From: Eubacterium sp. AF36-5BH
Lineage (GTDB): Bacteria > Bacillota > Clostridia > Lachnospirales > Lachnospiraceae
DNA: 64,000 nucleotides
Direction of reading: 5' to 3'
NCBI RefSeq assembly: GCF_003460505.1
Contig: NZ_QTVG01000002.1
Span: forward strand, 62,001 to 126,000
The translations under genes and the position numbers were made by a program. Every line of letters starts with the position of its first letter. The stretch's first letter is position 1. This document shows positions 17,831 through 26,796 of the stretch, piece after piece. The notes below the pieces were generated by a model, which was not told the DNA's origin, ran no database searches, and was given only the letters and a program-made list of their open reading frames with translations.

Positions 17831-19609
17831 ATGAAAAGATCAGAACAAAAAATTAACGACACATGGAACATGGAAGATATGTTCCCAAGTGATAAAGTTT
17901 GGGAAGAAGATTTTGAAAAGGCTACAAAAGAAGTAGCTAAGTACAAAGAGTTTTCAGGAAAAATAAAAGACAGCAAAGATAAACTAATAGAGTTTTTGAA
18001 ATTTAATGATGAAATAAGTTTGCTTGCTGAAAGACTTTATGTTTATGCAAATCAAAAATATCATGAAGACATGGGTAATGGAAAGTATCAGGCATATTCA
18101 GGAAAAGCACAGAAACTTGTTGTAGATATTGGCAGTGCAAGTGCATTTTTTGAACCAGAGGTTCTTGAAATAGATGAAGCCACAATTAACCAGTGGTTAG
18201 AAGATGAAAAATTAAACAACTATAAAAGATATATTGAAGAAATATTAAGAAGTAAAAAGCACACTTTAGATAAGAAAACAGAAGAAATATTGGCAAAAAG
18301 TAAAAAGATGGCAAATGCCGCTGATAATATTTATGCCATGTATAATGGAGCGGACATTGATTTTCCTACAGTTAAGGATAGTGAAGGAAAAGAAATAAAA
18401 ATTACTCATGGAAATTTTGTCCCGATTTTATCAGGAGAAGATAGAGAATTAAGAAAGAATGCTTTTACAGGACTTTACAATACTTATGGTGCAATGAAAA
18501 ATACAATTGCGGCTACTTATAATGCAAACGTGGAACAGGCAAATTTTTATGCTGACGTAAGAAAGTATCCATCTTCAAGAGCAATGTATCTGGATGGCAG
18601 CAATATTCCTGAAAGCGTGTACGATAATCTTATAAAAGTTGTTCACGAAAACATGGATTTAATGTATAGATATGTAAGGCTTCGCCAGAAAGCTTTAGGT
18701 GTAGAAGAGCTTCATATGTATGATATTTACGCACCAATTGCAAAGGCTCCAAGTAAAAAATATTCCTTTGAGGAAGCTAAGACAATAGTAAAAGAAGGTC
18801 TTGCACCTATGGGAGAAGAATATTTAAGTAAACTTCAGGAAGGTTTTGATAACCGTTGGATTGATGTGTACGAGAATGAAGGAAAAAGAAGCGGTGCATA
18901 TTCATGGGGCGCATACGGAACACATCCTTATGTACTTTTAAATTTTCAGGGAACTTTGGACCATGTATTTACTTTGGCACACGAAATGGGACATGCTCTG
19001 CACTCATATTATTCAGATGCAAACCAGACCTACATTAATGCAGGTTATAAAATCTTTGTGGCAGAAGTGGCATCTACATGCAATGAATCCCTTTTAATTC
19101 ACGATTTATTAAAGAAAACAAAAGACAAAGAAACAAGAGCGTATTTAATTAATCACTTTTTGGAACAGTTTAAAGGAACATTGTATCGTCAGACAATGTT
19201 TGCTGAATTTGAAAAAATAACACACGAAATGGTTCAAAAAGGAGAAACACTAACAGCAGATGTATTGTGTGAAACATATTATGATTTGAACAAATTGTAT
19301 TTTGGTGAGGATATTGTACTTGATAAGGAAATCGCTTTAGAGTGGGCAAGAATACCACACTTTTACAATCCTTTTTATGTATATCAGTATGCAACGGGAA
19401 TTTCAGCTGCAATAACTCTTTCAAGAAAAATAATGAAAGAAGGAGAAGCAGGAGTAAAAGATTATATGAAATTCTTAACAGGTGGTGGTTCAAAAGCTCC
19501 AATTGATTTGCTTAAATTAGCAGGTGTGGACATGACAAAAAAAGAACCTGTAAGAGAGGCATTGCAATTGTTCAGGGAACTTCTTGATGAAATGGAAGCA
19601 TTGATTTAG
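17831..19609 (+). CDS. pepF: Oligoendopeptidase F (M3 metallopeptidase)
   Basis: This 592-residue cytosolic zinc peptidase cuts peptides of about 7-17 residues. The zinc motif is H-E-M-G-H (in LAHEMGHALHSYY, near residue 383) with a downstream Glu helix (VAEVASTCNE, near 412). The N-terminal alpha-helical PepF lid domain (about 110-180) is present, and the length fits the family. AAAGGAAAGAG precedes the ATG. It stands alone between a tandem repeat and a palindromic repeat element, both outside the coding region. Confidence 0.97.
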   Translation: MKRSEQKINDTWNMEDMFPSDKVWEEDFEKATKEVAKYKEFSGKIKDSKDKLIEFLKFNDEISLLAERLYVYANQKYHEDMGNGKYQAYSGKAQKLVVDIGSASAFFEPEVLEIDEATINQWLEDEKLNNYKRYIEEILRSKKHTLDKKTEEILAKSKKMANAADNIYAMYNGADIDFPTVKDSEGKEIKITHGNFVPILSGEDRELRKNAFTGLYNTYGAMKNTIAATYNANVEQANFYADVRKYPSSRAMYLDGSNIPESVYDNLIKVVHENMDLMYRYVRLRQKALGVEELHMYDIYAPIAKAPSKKYSFEEAKTIVKEGLAPMGEEYLSKLQEGFDNRWIDVYENEGKRSGAYSWGAYGTHPYVLLNFQGTLDHVFTLAHEMGHALHSYYSDANQTYINAGYKIFVAEVASTCNESLLIHDLLKKTKDKETRAYLINHFLEQFKGTLYRQTMFAEFEKITHEMVQKGETLTADVLCETYYDLNKLYFGEDIVLDKEIALEWARIPHFYNPFYVYQYATGISAAITLSRKIMKEGEAGVKDYMKFLTGGGSKAPIDLLKLAGVDMTKKEPVREALQLFRELLDEMEALI

Positions 19610-19641
19610 AATTTACAGATTATTTCCAATCTCACTACAGA

Positions 19642-19763
19642 AACAAATGAATATTACGAAAGCACGCTCCCGCTGCTCTTCGCTCGTAGCGGTTCTACAA
19701 AGCCGACTACGCTGCCTTTGTGAACCGACGGCTCCGCAGCACTTTCTTAAATATTCATTTGTT
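19642..19763. repeat. GC-rich palindromic repeat element
   Basis: Fourteen-base perfect inverted arms (19642-19655 and 19750-19763) flank about 95 bases that are far richer in G+C than their surroundings. Inside, GGTTCTACAAAG pairs imperfectly with CTTTGTGAACC, GCTGC pairs with GCAGC and GAAAG with CTTTC, giving a multi-arm foldback. It lies in the pepF-HAD intergenic gap. It resembles a REP or MITE-like unit; no transposase is present. An open frame reads through it but looks fortuitous. Confidence 0.75.
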
Positions 19764-19824
19764 CCATTAGTAGGTTTGACATTACTGTATATGGTTTATA
19801 AGAAATATTACGAAAGGAAAAGGG

Positions 19825-20472
19825 ATGATTGAGAAAGCACAGGGATTGATTTTTGATTTAGATGGGACTATAATTGACAGTTCCTGGGTATGGGATATGG
19901 TTGATATAAAGTTTTTGGGAGACAGAGGTTTTCAGGTTCCTGAAGATTATGTTGAGACAATCTCTCCAATGGGAGCAGAAAATGCAGCAGTTTATACAAT
20001 TGAAAGATTTGGACTTTATAAGGAAAGACCGGAAGATTTAGTTCGCGAATGGTTTGATATGGCAAAAAAAGAATACAAGGACAAGGTTCAATGTAAGCCC
20101 TATGCAAAAACTTTTATTAAGAAAATGAAAGAGCAGGGTAAGAAGCTCTCAATTGCCACATCTTCCGACAAGGAACTATTTATTCCAACACTTGAACGAG
20201 AAGGAATAATTGACTCCTTTGATGAAATTATTACTGTTAATCAGGTGCCAAGAGGAAAGAATCATCCTGACATATACATAGAAGCAGCTAAAAGAATGGA
20301 AATAGAAAAAAATAGCTGCGTGGTATTTGAAGATATCATAACAGCAATAGAATCGGCAAAAAGAGGCGGTTTTGGAGTTGTAGCTGTAGAAGATGAAAAG
20401 TCATTAATTAATAAAAGGGCAATTATGGAAATTGCTGATAAATATATAACAACGTTTAAACAATTATTGTAA
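19825..20472 (+). CDS. HAD-IA family hydrolase (beta-phosphoglucomutase-like)
   Basis: This 215-residue enzyme has motif I F-D-L-D-G-T-I-I-D-S (Asp11 and Asp13), a helical cap inserted after it, motif II T-S-S-D (near residue 113), and motif III/IV V-F-E-D-I (near 170). Members act on small phosphorylated metabolites, often sugar phosphates, 2-phosphoglycolate or pyrimidine nucleotides. The actual substrate is unknown. A purine-rich AAAGGAAAAGGG precedes the ATG. It is convergent with the DMT transporter gene, with 84 bases between them. Confidence 0.93.
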   Translation: MIEKAQGLIFDLDGTIIDSSWVWDMVDIKFLGDRGFQVPEDYVETISPMGAENAAVYTIERFGLYKERPEDLVREWFDMAKKEYKDKVQCKPYAKTFIKKMKEQGKKLSIATSSDKELFIPTLEREGIIDSFDEIITVNQVPRGKNHPDIYIEAAKRMEIEKNSCVVFEDIITAIESAKRGGFGVVAVEDEKSLINKRAIMEIADKYITTFKQLL

Positions 20473-20556
20473 TTAAAGTTGCTTCTACCATTGTTACAAT
20501 GGGAAAAGCAGTAGGCTTAATTGGAGAATGGATGGATAAAAGATATTCATTTGTAT

Positions 20557-21486
20557 CTAAATACTTTTGCCGGTTTTTGTAGGTAATTGGGCTAAAACAA
20601 TTGCTATAAAAATAAGTCCGCAGCCGCAGAGTTGTTTAAGTCCCATGGTCTCACCGAGAATAATCCAACCTGCCAGAACTGAAAAAACTGATTCTAAACT
20701 TAAAAGTAACGAGGCGACAGTAGGATTCATACCTTTTTGTCCGATAATCTGACCTGTATAGCCTACACCACAAGACATAATTCCGGCATATAGAATAGGA
20801 ATCCAGGCACTAGGGGATGTAAAAACTTTTGCCCATGTGCCGATGTTTGCAAAAGAGTGTCCCATTTCAGAAAAAAACATTGGCACCAAACCTAAAATTC
20901 CGCAAACAAAGAATTGTATGCATGATAATTTTATTCCATCTACCAACGGCGAAAAATAATTAATAACTAAAATATGTATGGCAAAAAATAAAGCACAAAG
21001 TAACAAAAGTAAATCCGCTACTTTAAAAGAAAAAGAACCGTCAAAACACAACATATATAATCCAATTAAAGTAAGTACAACACCTATCCAAATATTTATG
21101 CCGCATTTATTTTTGAAAAACAAACCGATAATTGGCACTAACAGAATATAGCAGGCTGTTAAAAATCCGGCTTTTCCGGCAGAAGCCCCCAGATATAAGC
21201 CAAGCTGTTGAAGTGTACTTCCTAAGAAAAGGCATGCACCGCAACATAAGCCACCTAAAATTAAAAACTTTCGTTGTTTATTTTTTGAAGTGAAAGGTGA
21301 TTGACTGTTTTTTGAAAAAATAAAAATAACAGGTATTAAAACTAATGCACCTATAAAAGAACGGATGCAGTTAAAAGTATAAGGCCCCAGGCTGTCGCCA
21401 CCAACACTTTGAGCTACAAATGCCACACCCCATATTAATGCCGTTAAAATTAAAATAAGTGAATTTCTGATTTTTAATGAATTCAT
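20557..21486 (-). CDS. EamA/DMT family transporter
   Basis: This 309-residue, ten-helix protein has two EamA repeats. The first contains the Y-T-F-N-C-I-R region typical of the family. The second carries G-V-G-Y-T-G-Q-I-I-G-Q-K and P-T-V-A-S-L-L-L-S-L-E-S-V-F-S (near residue 265), a strongly conserved EamA signature. Members export amino acids or other metabolites; the cargo is unknown. AAAGGAGA precedes the ATG. Confidence 0.92.
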   Translation of the reverse strand: MNSLKIRNSLILILTALIWGVAFVAQSVGGDSLGPYTFNCIRSFIGALVLIPVIFIFSKNSQSPFTSKNKQRKFLILGGLCCGACLFLGSTLQQLGLYLGASAGKAGFLTACYILLVPIIGLFFKNKCGINIWIGVVLTLIGLYMLCFDGSFSFKVADLLLLLCALFFAIHILVINYFSPLVDGIKLSCIQFFVCGILGLVPMFFSEMGHSFANIGTWAKVFTSPSAWIPILYAGIMSCGVGYTGQIIGQKGMNPTVASLLLSLESVFSVLAGWIILGETMGLKQLCGCGLIFIAIVLAQLPTKTGKSI

Positions 21487-21561
21487 TGCGTGTCTCCTTT
21501 GTAATAATCGCAGTTATCAGTATAAATGGAAGAGAGAAAATTTGCAAATTTTGGAAAGTAG

Positions 21562-21696
21562 CCGGGAACTGTTTGGAGTACAATACCTGTTAGAATTGGA
21601 GTTGGTACGGTTACTGCGGTGCTTGGTGTGGGAAGAGTTATTGCATTATTTAACTACATATTTATGAGAAAATTTGTTAAACTGGAAATTAAGTAA
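21562..21696 (+). pseudogene. C-terminal remnant of an unidentified membrane protein
   Basis: A 44-codon frame opens directly after a TAG and ends in TAA. It reads IPVRIGVGTVTAVLGVGRV and then [18 protein letters not shown], a Gly/Val-rich membrane helix with a basic cytoplasmic tail. There is no start codon or ribosome site. It looks like the 3' end of a transporter or exporter gene whose front is gone. I do not recognise the family. Confidence 0.4.
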
Positions 21697-21733
21697 ATTG
21701 ATTAACGCTAGTAGAAAAATGAGGAGAAGAAAA

Positions 21734-22489
21734 ATGAAATTAATATCATGGAATGTAAATGGAATAAGAGCTTGTGTAACAAAAGGGTTTATGGATTTTT
21801 TTAACGAAATTGATGCAGATATTTTTTGTATACAGGAATCAAAAATGCAGGCTGGGCAGTTAGAAATTGATATGCCCGGATATTATCAGTATTGGAATTA
21901 TGCAGAAAAGAAAGGCTATTCAGGAACTGCTATTTTTACAAAAAAAGAACCTATGTCAGTAAGTTATGGTATTGGGATAGAGAAACATGACAAGGAAGGG
22001 CGAGTAATAACTTTAGAGTTTGAAAAGTTTTATATGGTTACCTGTTACACACCAAACTCACAAAATGAACTAAAACGTTTGGATTACAGAATGGAATGGG
22101 AAGATGATTTCAGAGCCTATCTCAAGAAATTGGAAGAAACAAAGCCGGTTATTATATGTGGAGACTTGAATGTTGCTCATAAAGAAATCGATTTAAAAAA
22201 TCCAAAAACTAACAGAAAAAATGCCGGTTTTACAGATGAAGAGCGAGAAAAAATGACAACGCTTTTGGAAGCCGGTTTCATTGACACATTCAGATATTTT
22301 TACCCGGAAGATGAAGGCCGCTACAGTTGGTGGTCATACAGGTTCAAGGCAAGAGAAAAGAACGCAGGCTGGCGCATAGACTATTTTCTTGTTTCAAAAG
22401 CACTGGAGAAGAATATAAAGGGCGCAGATATTCACAAAGATGTAATGGGTTCGGATCATTGTCCTATAGAGTTGGAAGTGGAGATGTAA
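21734..22489 (+). CDS. xth: Exodeoxyribonuclease III (AP endonuclease)
   Basis: The protein has 251 residues from the ATG at 21734, which has GAGGAGA just upstream. The frame is open further left but lacks a ribosome site there. It begins [14 protein letters not shown], the family start, with catalytic Glu in Q-E-S-K, the G-D-L-N-V-A-H motif (near residue 149), and the terminal G-S-D-H-C-P-I. It cuts abasic sites and removes 3' blocks during base-excision repair, and likely backs up Nfo at 15833. Confidence 0.97.
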   Translation: MKLISWNVNGIRACVTKGFMDFFNEIDADIFCIQESKMQAGQLEIDMPGYYQYWNYAEKKGYSGTAIFTKKEPMSVSYGIGIEKHDKEGRVITLEFEKFYMVTCYTPNSQNELKRLDYRMEWEDDFRAYLKKLEETKPVIICGDLNVAHKEIDLKNPKTNRKNAGFTDEEREKMTTLLEAGFIDTFRYFYPEDEGRYSWWSYRFKAREKNAGWRIDYFLVSKALEKNIKGADIHKDVMGSDHCPIELEVEM

Positions 22490-22503
22490 AAAGGCTATAT
22501 TAA

Positions 22504-22602
22504 GAAAATGGAAAAATAATTAGTCCATCAGAAATATATGATATAGATGTTTCAAAGGTGTTACAAGAAGCATTAATGGCAAGATTGGGAGTTACAATAT
22601 AA
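22504..22602 (+). pseudogene. Short remnant frame, unknown origin
   Basis: After an in-frame TAA, 32 codons read IISPSEIYDIDVSKVLQEAL and on to ARLGVTI before TAA. The composition is protein-like but there is no start or ribosome site. It may be the tail of a lost gene. The call is weak. Confidence 0.3.
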
Positions 22603-22639
22603 ATTATTGTTATATAGAAGTATAAAGGAGAACAGAAAA

Positions 22640-22834
22640 ATGCCGAAGGGAAAACCAAATAGTCAGACACTTGCATCGCAGAAGTGGAATGCAAAAGCAG
22701 GATACGTTGCAAAAACATACAAATTGAAAAAAGATGTGGCATATGCGTTTGCAGAAACATGTGATAAGTTAGGAGTAAGTAAAGCAAGTCAGCTTACAAG
22801 AATGATGACAGAATTTATTGAAGAGAATAAGTAA
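22640..22834 (+). CDS. Small RHH/CopG-like protein
   Basis: This 64-residue basic protein starts at ATG 22640 behind AGGAGAACAG. It reads KWNAKAGYVAKTYKLKKDV, followed by a helix with a C-x4-G-V-S-K-A-S-Q-L-T turn and a C-terminal acidic helix (MTEFIEENK). This pattern is seen in short clostridial proteins of plasmids and integrative elements, proposed to be ribbon-helix-helix DNA binders. The exact target is unknown. A strong terminator follows directly, so it is a monocistronic gene. Confidence 0.65.
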   Translation: MPKGKPNSQTLASQKWNAKAGYVAKTYKLKKDVAYAFAETCDKLGVSKASQLTRMMTEFIEENK

Positions 22835-22841
22835 TTTAATG

Positions 22842-22890
22842 CTATCAGACCATCAACCTATATAGACTGATGGTCTGATAGTATTATTTA
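22842..22890 (+). terminator. Terminator after the small RHH-like gene
   Basis: A perfect 14-bp stem (22842-22855 with 22868-22881) with a 12-base loop is followed by a T-rich tail. Confidence 0.8.
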
Positions 22891-22940
22891 GAACAAAAGA
22901 TGAGTAAAAAAATATTGGTAAGATAATCGGAGGTTTAGTG

Positions 22941-23348
22941 ATGAAAAAAATTATTTTAATGGGTGTAATCTGTGGTTTGATGTTATCTGTTTCAGGTTGC
23001 AATACAAGTGATAATAAAGAAAAAGCTGTAAGGTATATAACTGAAAAGAAATCTGTAGAAAAAACAGAAACAACTACTGAAACTAAAGACTACAAAAAGC
23101 TTATAAATACTGTGTACGCACAGTTAGGTAATAATGATAAAAAAAGTGTAGTGAACATTAATGAGGCGAAAGTTAAAAAAATTAACATTAAGTCTGAAAA
23201 GAACATTGCGTTAGTTGATAAAAATAAAAAATTGCCAGAGGAAAGTTTTAAAATTATATATCAAACAGATGATGCAATATTAGGAGATTTAGTTGTATAT
23301 GTTGATGCTTCAAATAATAAAATAATTGCTTATGGGTTAAGGGATTAA
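22941..23348 (+). CDS. Small lipoprotein of unknown function
   Basis: The start is ATG 22941 with GGAGG seven bases upstream; a GTG three bases earlier is less well spaced. The 135-residue product has a type II signal peptide ending in the lipobox L-S-V-S-G-C (Cys20), then a Thr/Glu/Lys-rich linker and a C-terminal part (about 50-135) that looks folded, ending NNKIIAYGLRD. It should be tethered to the outer face of the membrane. I recognise no family. Confidence 0.7.
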   Translation: MKKIILMGVICGLMLSVSGCNTSDNKEKAVRYITEKKSVEKTETTTETKDYKKLINTVYAQLGNNDKKSVVNINEAKVKKINIKSEKNIALVDKNKKLPEESFKIIYQTDDAILGDLVVYVDASNNKIIAYGLRD

Positions 23349-23467
23349 ATATTGATAGGAAAATTGTAATAGTTTACGTTAGCGAGTTACTTGATATGGA
23401 AAGTAATTTAATAAAAGAACTTAATATGTAGTACATACTAATATTTAATAAAGGAGGAATACTAATT

Positions 23468-24691
23468 ATGAACAAATTAAAAAAAATAACATCAATAGCT
23501 CTTGCGGTTTTGCTAGTATTTGCTAGTATACCTACAATAAATGTAAGTGCGGCAAAAATTAAACTTAACAAAACCAAAATAACTATTTATGTTGGAAAAA
23601 CAGTTACTTTAAAGGTGCAAAATAATAAAAAGAAAGTAAAATGGACAACATCAAATAAGAAGATTGCAACAGTCACAAAAAAAGGAAAAGTAAAGGGTAA
23701 AAAAAGTGGAAAGGCTACAATTACTGCCACTGTAGGAAAAAAGAAATATAAGTGTAAAATTACAGTAAAAAAAGCAAAAAATGTTAGCAAACCAACAAAG
23801 AAACCTATAAAAGAAAATATTCCTACAACTACAAAGCAGGAGGAACAAACCTCAAAGAATAACCAACAGGAATCTACAATTGTACCAGAGACAACAACAA
23901 GGGCAACAGAAGAGACAACAACGAAGGCTCCTGAAACGGAAAATACAAAATTAAATGAAAATGATGTAAACGCATTACAAGAAATAATTAAAAATCAAAG
24001 GAATAGTGGTGCAACAGTAAACACAGATGTTTCAAACAAAGAAGAATATACATGGTCAGATGGTAGACTTATTAGTATTAATTGGACATACAAAAAACTA
24101 GCAGGCACATTGGATATTACAGGATTAAGTGAACTTAGAACATTAAATGTAAGTGGCAACAGTTTGACTGGCCTAAATGTGGAGAACAGTAGTGAACTTG
24201 AAGTACTAGAATGTTTCGAAAATCAATTAACAAGTCTTGATATAACAAATAATCAGAAGTTAAAAGCTCTTAGTTGTGCGAATAATAAACTGAAATCATT
24301 GAATGTAACAAACAATAAAAAATTATCTTCATTGAATTGTTGTTATTGTAATATTGAAAACATTGATGTAGCTGGCAATGAACAGTTAGTTTCACTTTAT
24401 TGCAATAATAATGAATTAGTTCAAATAAATGTTTCAAACAATGAACATTTGGAAATTTTATATTGTGGAAATAATAAATTAAAAGATTTAGATACTATAC
24501 ATAATCCACGCTTGAAAAAATTAGATTGTGGATATAATGAAATATCCAATTTGGATACATCAAAAAATTTAGCTTTAGAAGAACTTAATTGTGCTAATAA
24601 TAAAATTACAAAGCTGGATTTATCCAATAATGTTCTGTTAGAAACTTTACATTGTGATGATAATGTAAATGTTGTGAGAATGGAAAAATAA
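23468..24691 (+). CDS. Secreted Big_2 / leucine-rich-repeat surface protein
   Basis: This 407-residue exported protein has a signal peptide (about 1-30), a Lys-rich Big_2 immunoglobulin-like domain (about 31-107, with TLKVQN, VKWTTSNKKIATV and GKATITATV), a Thr/Glu linker (about 115-165) and about eight leucine-rich repeats of 20-21 residues to the end. Each repeat follows L-x-x-L-x-C-x-x-N-x-L-x-x-L-D, with a Cys in nearly every unit. Such repeats usually bind proteins or polysaccharides. No sortase motif or membrane anchor is seen; the basic Big_2 domain may bind the wall. AAAGGAGG precedes the ATG. Confidence 0.88.
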   Translation: MNKLKKITSIALAVLLVFASIPTINVSAAKIKLNKTKITIYVGKTVTLKVQNNKKKVKWTTSNKKIATVTKKGKVKGKKSGKATITATVGKKKYKCKITVKKAKNVSKPTKKPIKENIPTTTKQEEQTSKNNQQESTIVPETTTRATEETTTKAPETENTKLNENDVNALQEIIKNQRNSGATVNTDVSNKEEYTWSDGRLISINWTYKKLAGTLDITGLSELRTLNVSGNSLTGLNVENSSELEVLECFENQLTSLDITNNQKLKALSCANNKLKSLNVTNNKKLSSLNCCYCNIENIDVAGNEQLVSLYCNNNELVQINVSNNEHLEILYCGNNKLKDLDTIHNPRLKKLDCGYNEISNLDTSKNLALEELNCANNKITKLDLSNNVLLETLHCDDNVNVVRMEK

Positions 24692-24765
24692 TACTGTAAA
24701 AAATGTTGTAATTTATCATTGAAAAAATAATATAAAAGACATTTTAATTTAATAGAGTAATTTAA

Positions 24766-24800
24766 AATAGATGAGGCAAAAATGTCGCATCTATTTTTTT
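24766..24800 (+). terminator. Terminator after the LRR protein
   Basis: An 8-bp stem (24766-24773 with 24788-24795) leads into TTTTTTT. Confidence 0.75.
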
Positions 24801-24879
24801 ATACTTTATAAAGACAACAGAAATATTAAAGAACGAATATAACACTACTGTTGAACGAAAAACTATCAAAAGAAACATT

Positions 24880-25758
24880 ATGAATCTTATTGATTTTGGA
24901 TATGAAATTGAATACACAAAGACAGTTCGTTATGTAAAAAACAGAGAGGGAGTTAAGGAAGAGAGCTCGATACTATCTGACTTTTATTTAAAAAGAGAAT
25001 TTACGGACAGTGAGCTACGACTTCTAATTGACAGTTTATTGTTTAACAGATATTTACCGGCTAGACAATGCAAAGACATGATTGCAAAGATTGAGGGATT
25101 GTCTAATGAATTTTTTAAATCACGTGTTAAACATATTCAGAATTTGCCGGACAATATGCCACGCAATAATCAGCTATTTTTTACACTGGACATATTGGAT
25201 GAAGCAATAACAAAACACAGGAAAGTTGCTTTTACATACAATGAATACGGAATGGACAAGAAACTTCATCCAAGAAAAAGTGAACCTTATATAATTAATC
25301 CGTATCAAATGGTGGCTGTCAATGACAAATACTATTTAATTTGTAATGTGGATAAATATGATAACGTGGCTCATTTTAGAGTTGACCGAATGACAGATAT
25401 AAAGATGCTTCAAGAAAAGGTTAAACCGCAAAAACAGGTTAAAGGCTTGGAAAACGGAATTGATCTTCCAAAACATGTTATGGAACACATATATATGTTT
25501 AGCGGCGAAAGCATACGTGTGAAGTTTAAAGCTAAAAAATACATATTGAGCGAAATCTTTGACTGGTTTGGGAAAGAGGTTCAGTTCATGGACGAAACAG
25601 ACGATGAAGTAACATGTTCGGTGTACGTGAATGAAATGTCAATGAGAAAATGGGCGTTACAGTATGCATTGCATATAAAGGTATTAAGTCCACAAAATCT
25701 GGTAGATAACATTAAGGCAGATTTAAAAGCAGCAATGGATAAGTACGAGGAAAATTAA
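24880..25758 (+). CDS. WYL-domain transcriptional regulator, 5'-truncated
   Basis: A WYL ligand-sensing domain (about residues 105-195, around VAFTYNEYG and RVDRMTDIK) and a C-terminal WCX-like region (about 210-290) are intact in 292 residues. Family members normally start with a winged HTH. Here the frame is open upstream of the ATG and encodes LKNEYNTTVERKTIKRNI, the recognition-helix end of that HTH. The preceding 40 or so residues are missing, and the LRR terminator lies about 45 bases further left. No ribosome site precedes the ATG. It is probably a decaying gene, or a product lacking DNA binding. Confidence 0.75.
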   Translation: MNLIDFGYEIEYTKTVRYVKNREGVKEESSILSDFYLKREFTDSELRLLIDSLLFNRYLPARQCKDMIAKIEGLSNEFFKSRVKHIQNLPDNMPRNNQLFFTLDILDEAITKHRKVAFTYNEYGMDKKLHPRKSEPYIINPYQMVAVNDKYYLICNVDKYDNVAHFRVDRMTDIKMLQEKVKPQKQVKGLENGIDLPKHVMEHIYMFSGESIRVKFKAKKYILSEIFDWFGKEVQFMDETDDEVTCSVYVNEMSMRKWALQYALHIKVLSPQNLVDNIKADLKAAMDKYEEN

Positions 25759-25767
25759 GAGAAATAA

Positions 25768-25878
25768 AAAAGACTGACTGAAATAATAGATAGTTTTTAT
25801 GGACAAAAAAATAAAGCTTACGTGGGACTATTAGGCATGGTTAAGCAGGCAGGAAAAATTAGAGACAAAGGAGAATGA
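25768..25878 (+). pseudogene. Short remnant frame, unknown origin
   Basis: After TAA, 36 codons read LTEIIDSFYGQKNKAYVGLL then GMVKQAGKIRDKGE and TGA, with no start codon. It overlaps the ribosome site of the next gene. It is likely the C-terminal end of a lost gene. Confidence 0.35.
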
Positions 25879-25880
25879 TT

Positions 25881-26558
25881 ATGAGCAAAACAGAACAATT
25901 AGATAATTTATTTGATGAATGGAGAAGGAAGCAGGCAGATGAATGGCAACAATGGAATGAAGGGAAGAAGGACAAGAGTAGCTATTTAAAAAGGTATATG
26001 GAACATGAGAATCTGAAAAAAATCAATCCGGCTAAATCATTTACTCCAGATGGAATAATAGATAAAGAGGCTTGGAATAATGGAAAGAAAATACTGTTCA
26101 TATTGAAAGAGGCAAATGGTCAATGGATGCTTGACGAAAACTTAGAAGATAATACTGTAGAAATAGATAATGGTGAGTTTTGGTTTAGAAAAATTGTTAT
26201 AGATAATATAAATCATAATATTAAAAGAAAGTTAACCAAATTATCATTTGAAAAATTTGGTGAGAGTGAATTGAAAGCGGTTGCATACATGAATATAAAT
26301 AAAAGAGGAGGTGCAAAATCAGAGTTAAAGAGTGTTTTAAATGAGTACATTAATGAGTATAAGGAGTATATAAAAAGGGAAATAGAAATAATTGCACCCG
26401 AAAAAATATGTATTTGTTGTGGAAAAAATAAAGCTTATGTAAGTACTCTTGAGGAAATAATTCAGGAGTTGGAGTGTAAGCCGAAAGTAGAAAAATATTA
26501 TCATCCTGCAGCTAGGATAAAATGGGAAAAATATAAAGAAGGTATTGATAATATATAA
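25881..26558 (+). CDS. Uracil-DNA-glycosylase-fold protein of unknown role
   Basis: The product has 225 residues from the ATG at 25881, with AAAGGAG well spaced (the ATG at 25875 is too close). After a charged N-terminal helix come K-K-I-L-F-I-L-K-E-A-N (near residue 71), V-A-Y-M-N-I-N-K-R-G-G (near 134), and an I-I-A-P-E-K-I-C-I-C-C-G strand (near 174), ending in Y-H-P-A-A-R. This order resembles UDG-fold proteins found in accessory regions, where the KEAN loop and late His-Pro segment line the base pocket. Activity on uracil is not established. It sits among gene remnants. Confidence 0.6.
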   Translation: MSKTEQLDNLFDEWRRKQADEWQQWNEGKKDKSSYLKRYMEHENLKKINPAKSFTPDGIIDKEAWNNGKKILFILKEANGQWMLDENLEDNTVEIDNGEFWFRKIVIDNINHNIKRKLTKLSFEKFGESELKAVAYMNINKRGGAKSELKSVLNEYINEYKEYIKREIEIIAPEKICICCGKNKAYVSTLEEIIQELECKPKVEKYYHPAARIKWEKYKEGIDNI

Positions 26559-26610
26559 TCACAAATCATAAAAGCACAAACAAAAACAAAGAACAAAGGA
26601 GATTATTTAA

Positions 26611-26715
26611 ATGATGAAAGATGAAAAAGAAAATATTTTTGAATTAGAATGTCATTGGGATACTTTATTGGAAGATTTATATGAATGTGAAGAGTTTGAT
26701 TACGAATTTTTTTAA
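26611..26715 (+). CDS. 34-residue acidic microprotein
   Basis: A short ORF starts at ATG 26611 with a well-placed AAAGGAG. The product is strongly acidic and aromatic, with FELECHWDTLLEDLYECEEF in its middle and end. It begins about 50 bases after the UDG-like gene. No family is recognised. The good ribosome site argues that it is translated. Confidence 0.5.
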   Translation: MMKDEKENIFELECHWDTLLEDLYECEEFDYEFF

Positions 26716-26796
26716 AAGTTAGCGGTTAAAACTTTTGCTATATTATTTCCTTATCATTAGAAAGAGAAAATCTCGGAGGACATTATACAGATAATA

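Noticed and set aside
19647-19832. A 61-codon open frame through the palindromic element before the HAD gene
   Set aside because: Its first two-thirds is the GC-rich repeat, with no ribosome site. Its hydrophobic end may be a remnant but is too short to support a gene.
20480-20580. Headless frame reading VASTIVTMGKAVGLIGEWMD between the HAD and DMT genes
   Set aside because: It has no start or ribosome site and overlaps both gene ends. It is too short to call even a remnant with confidence.
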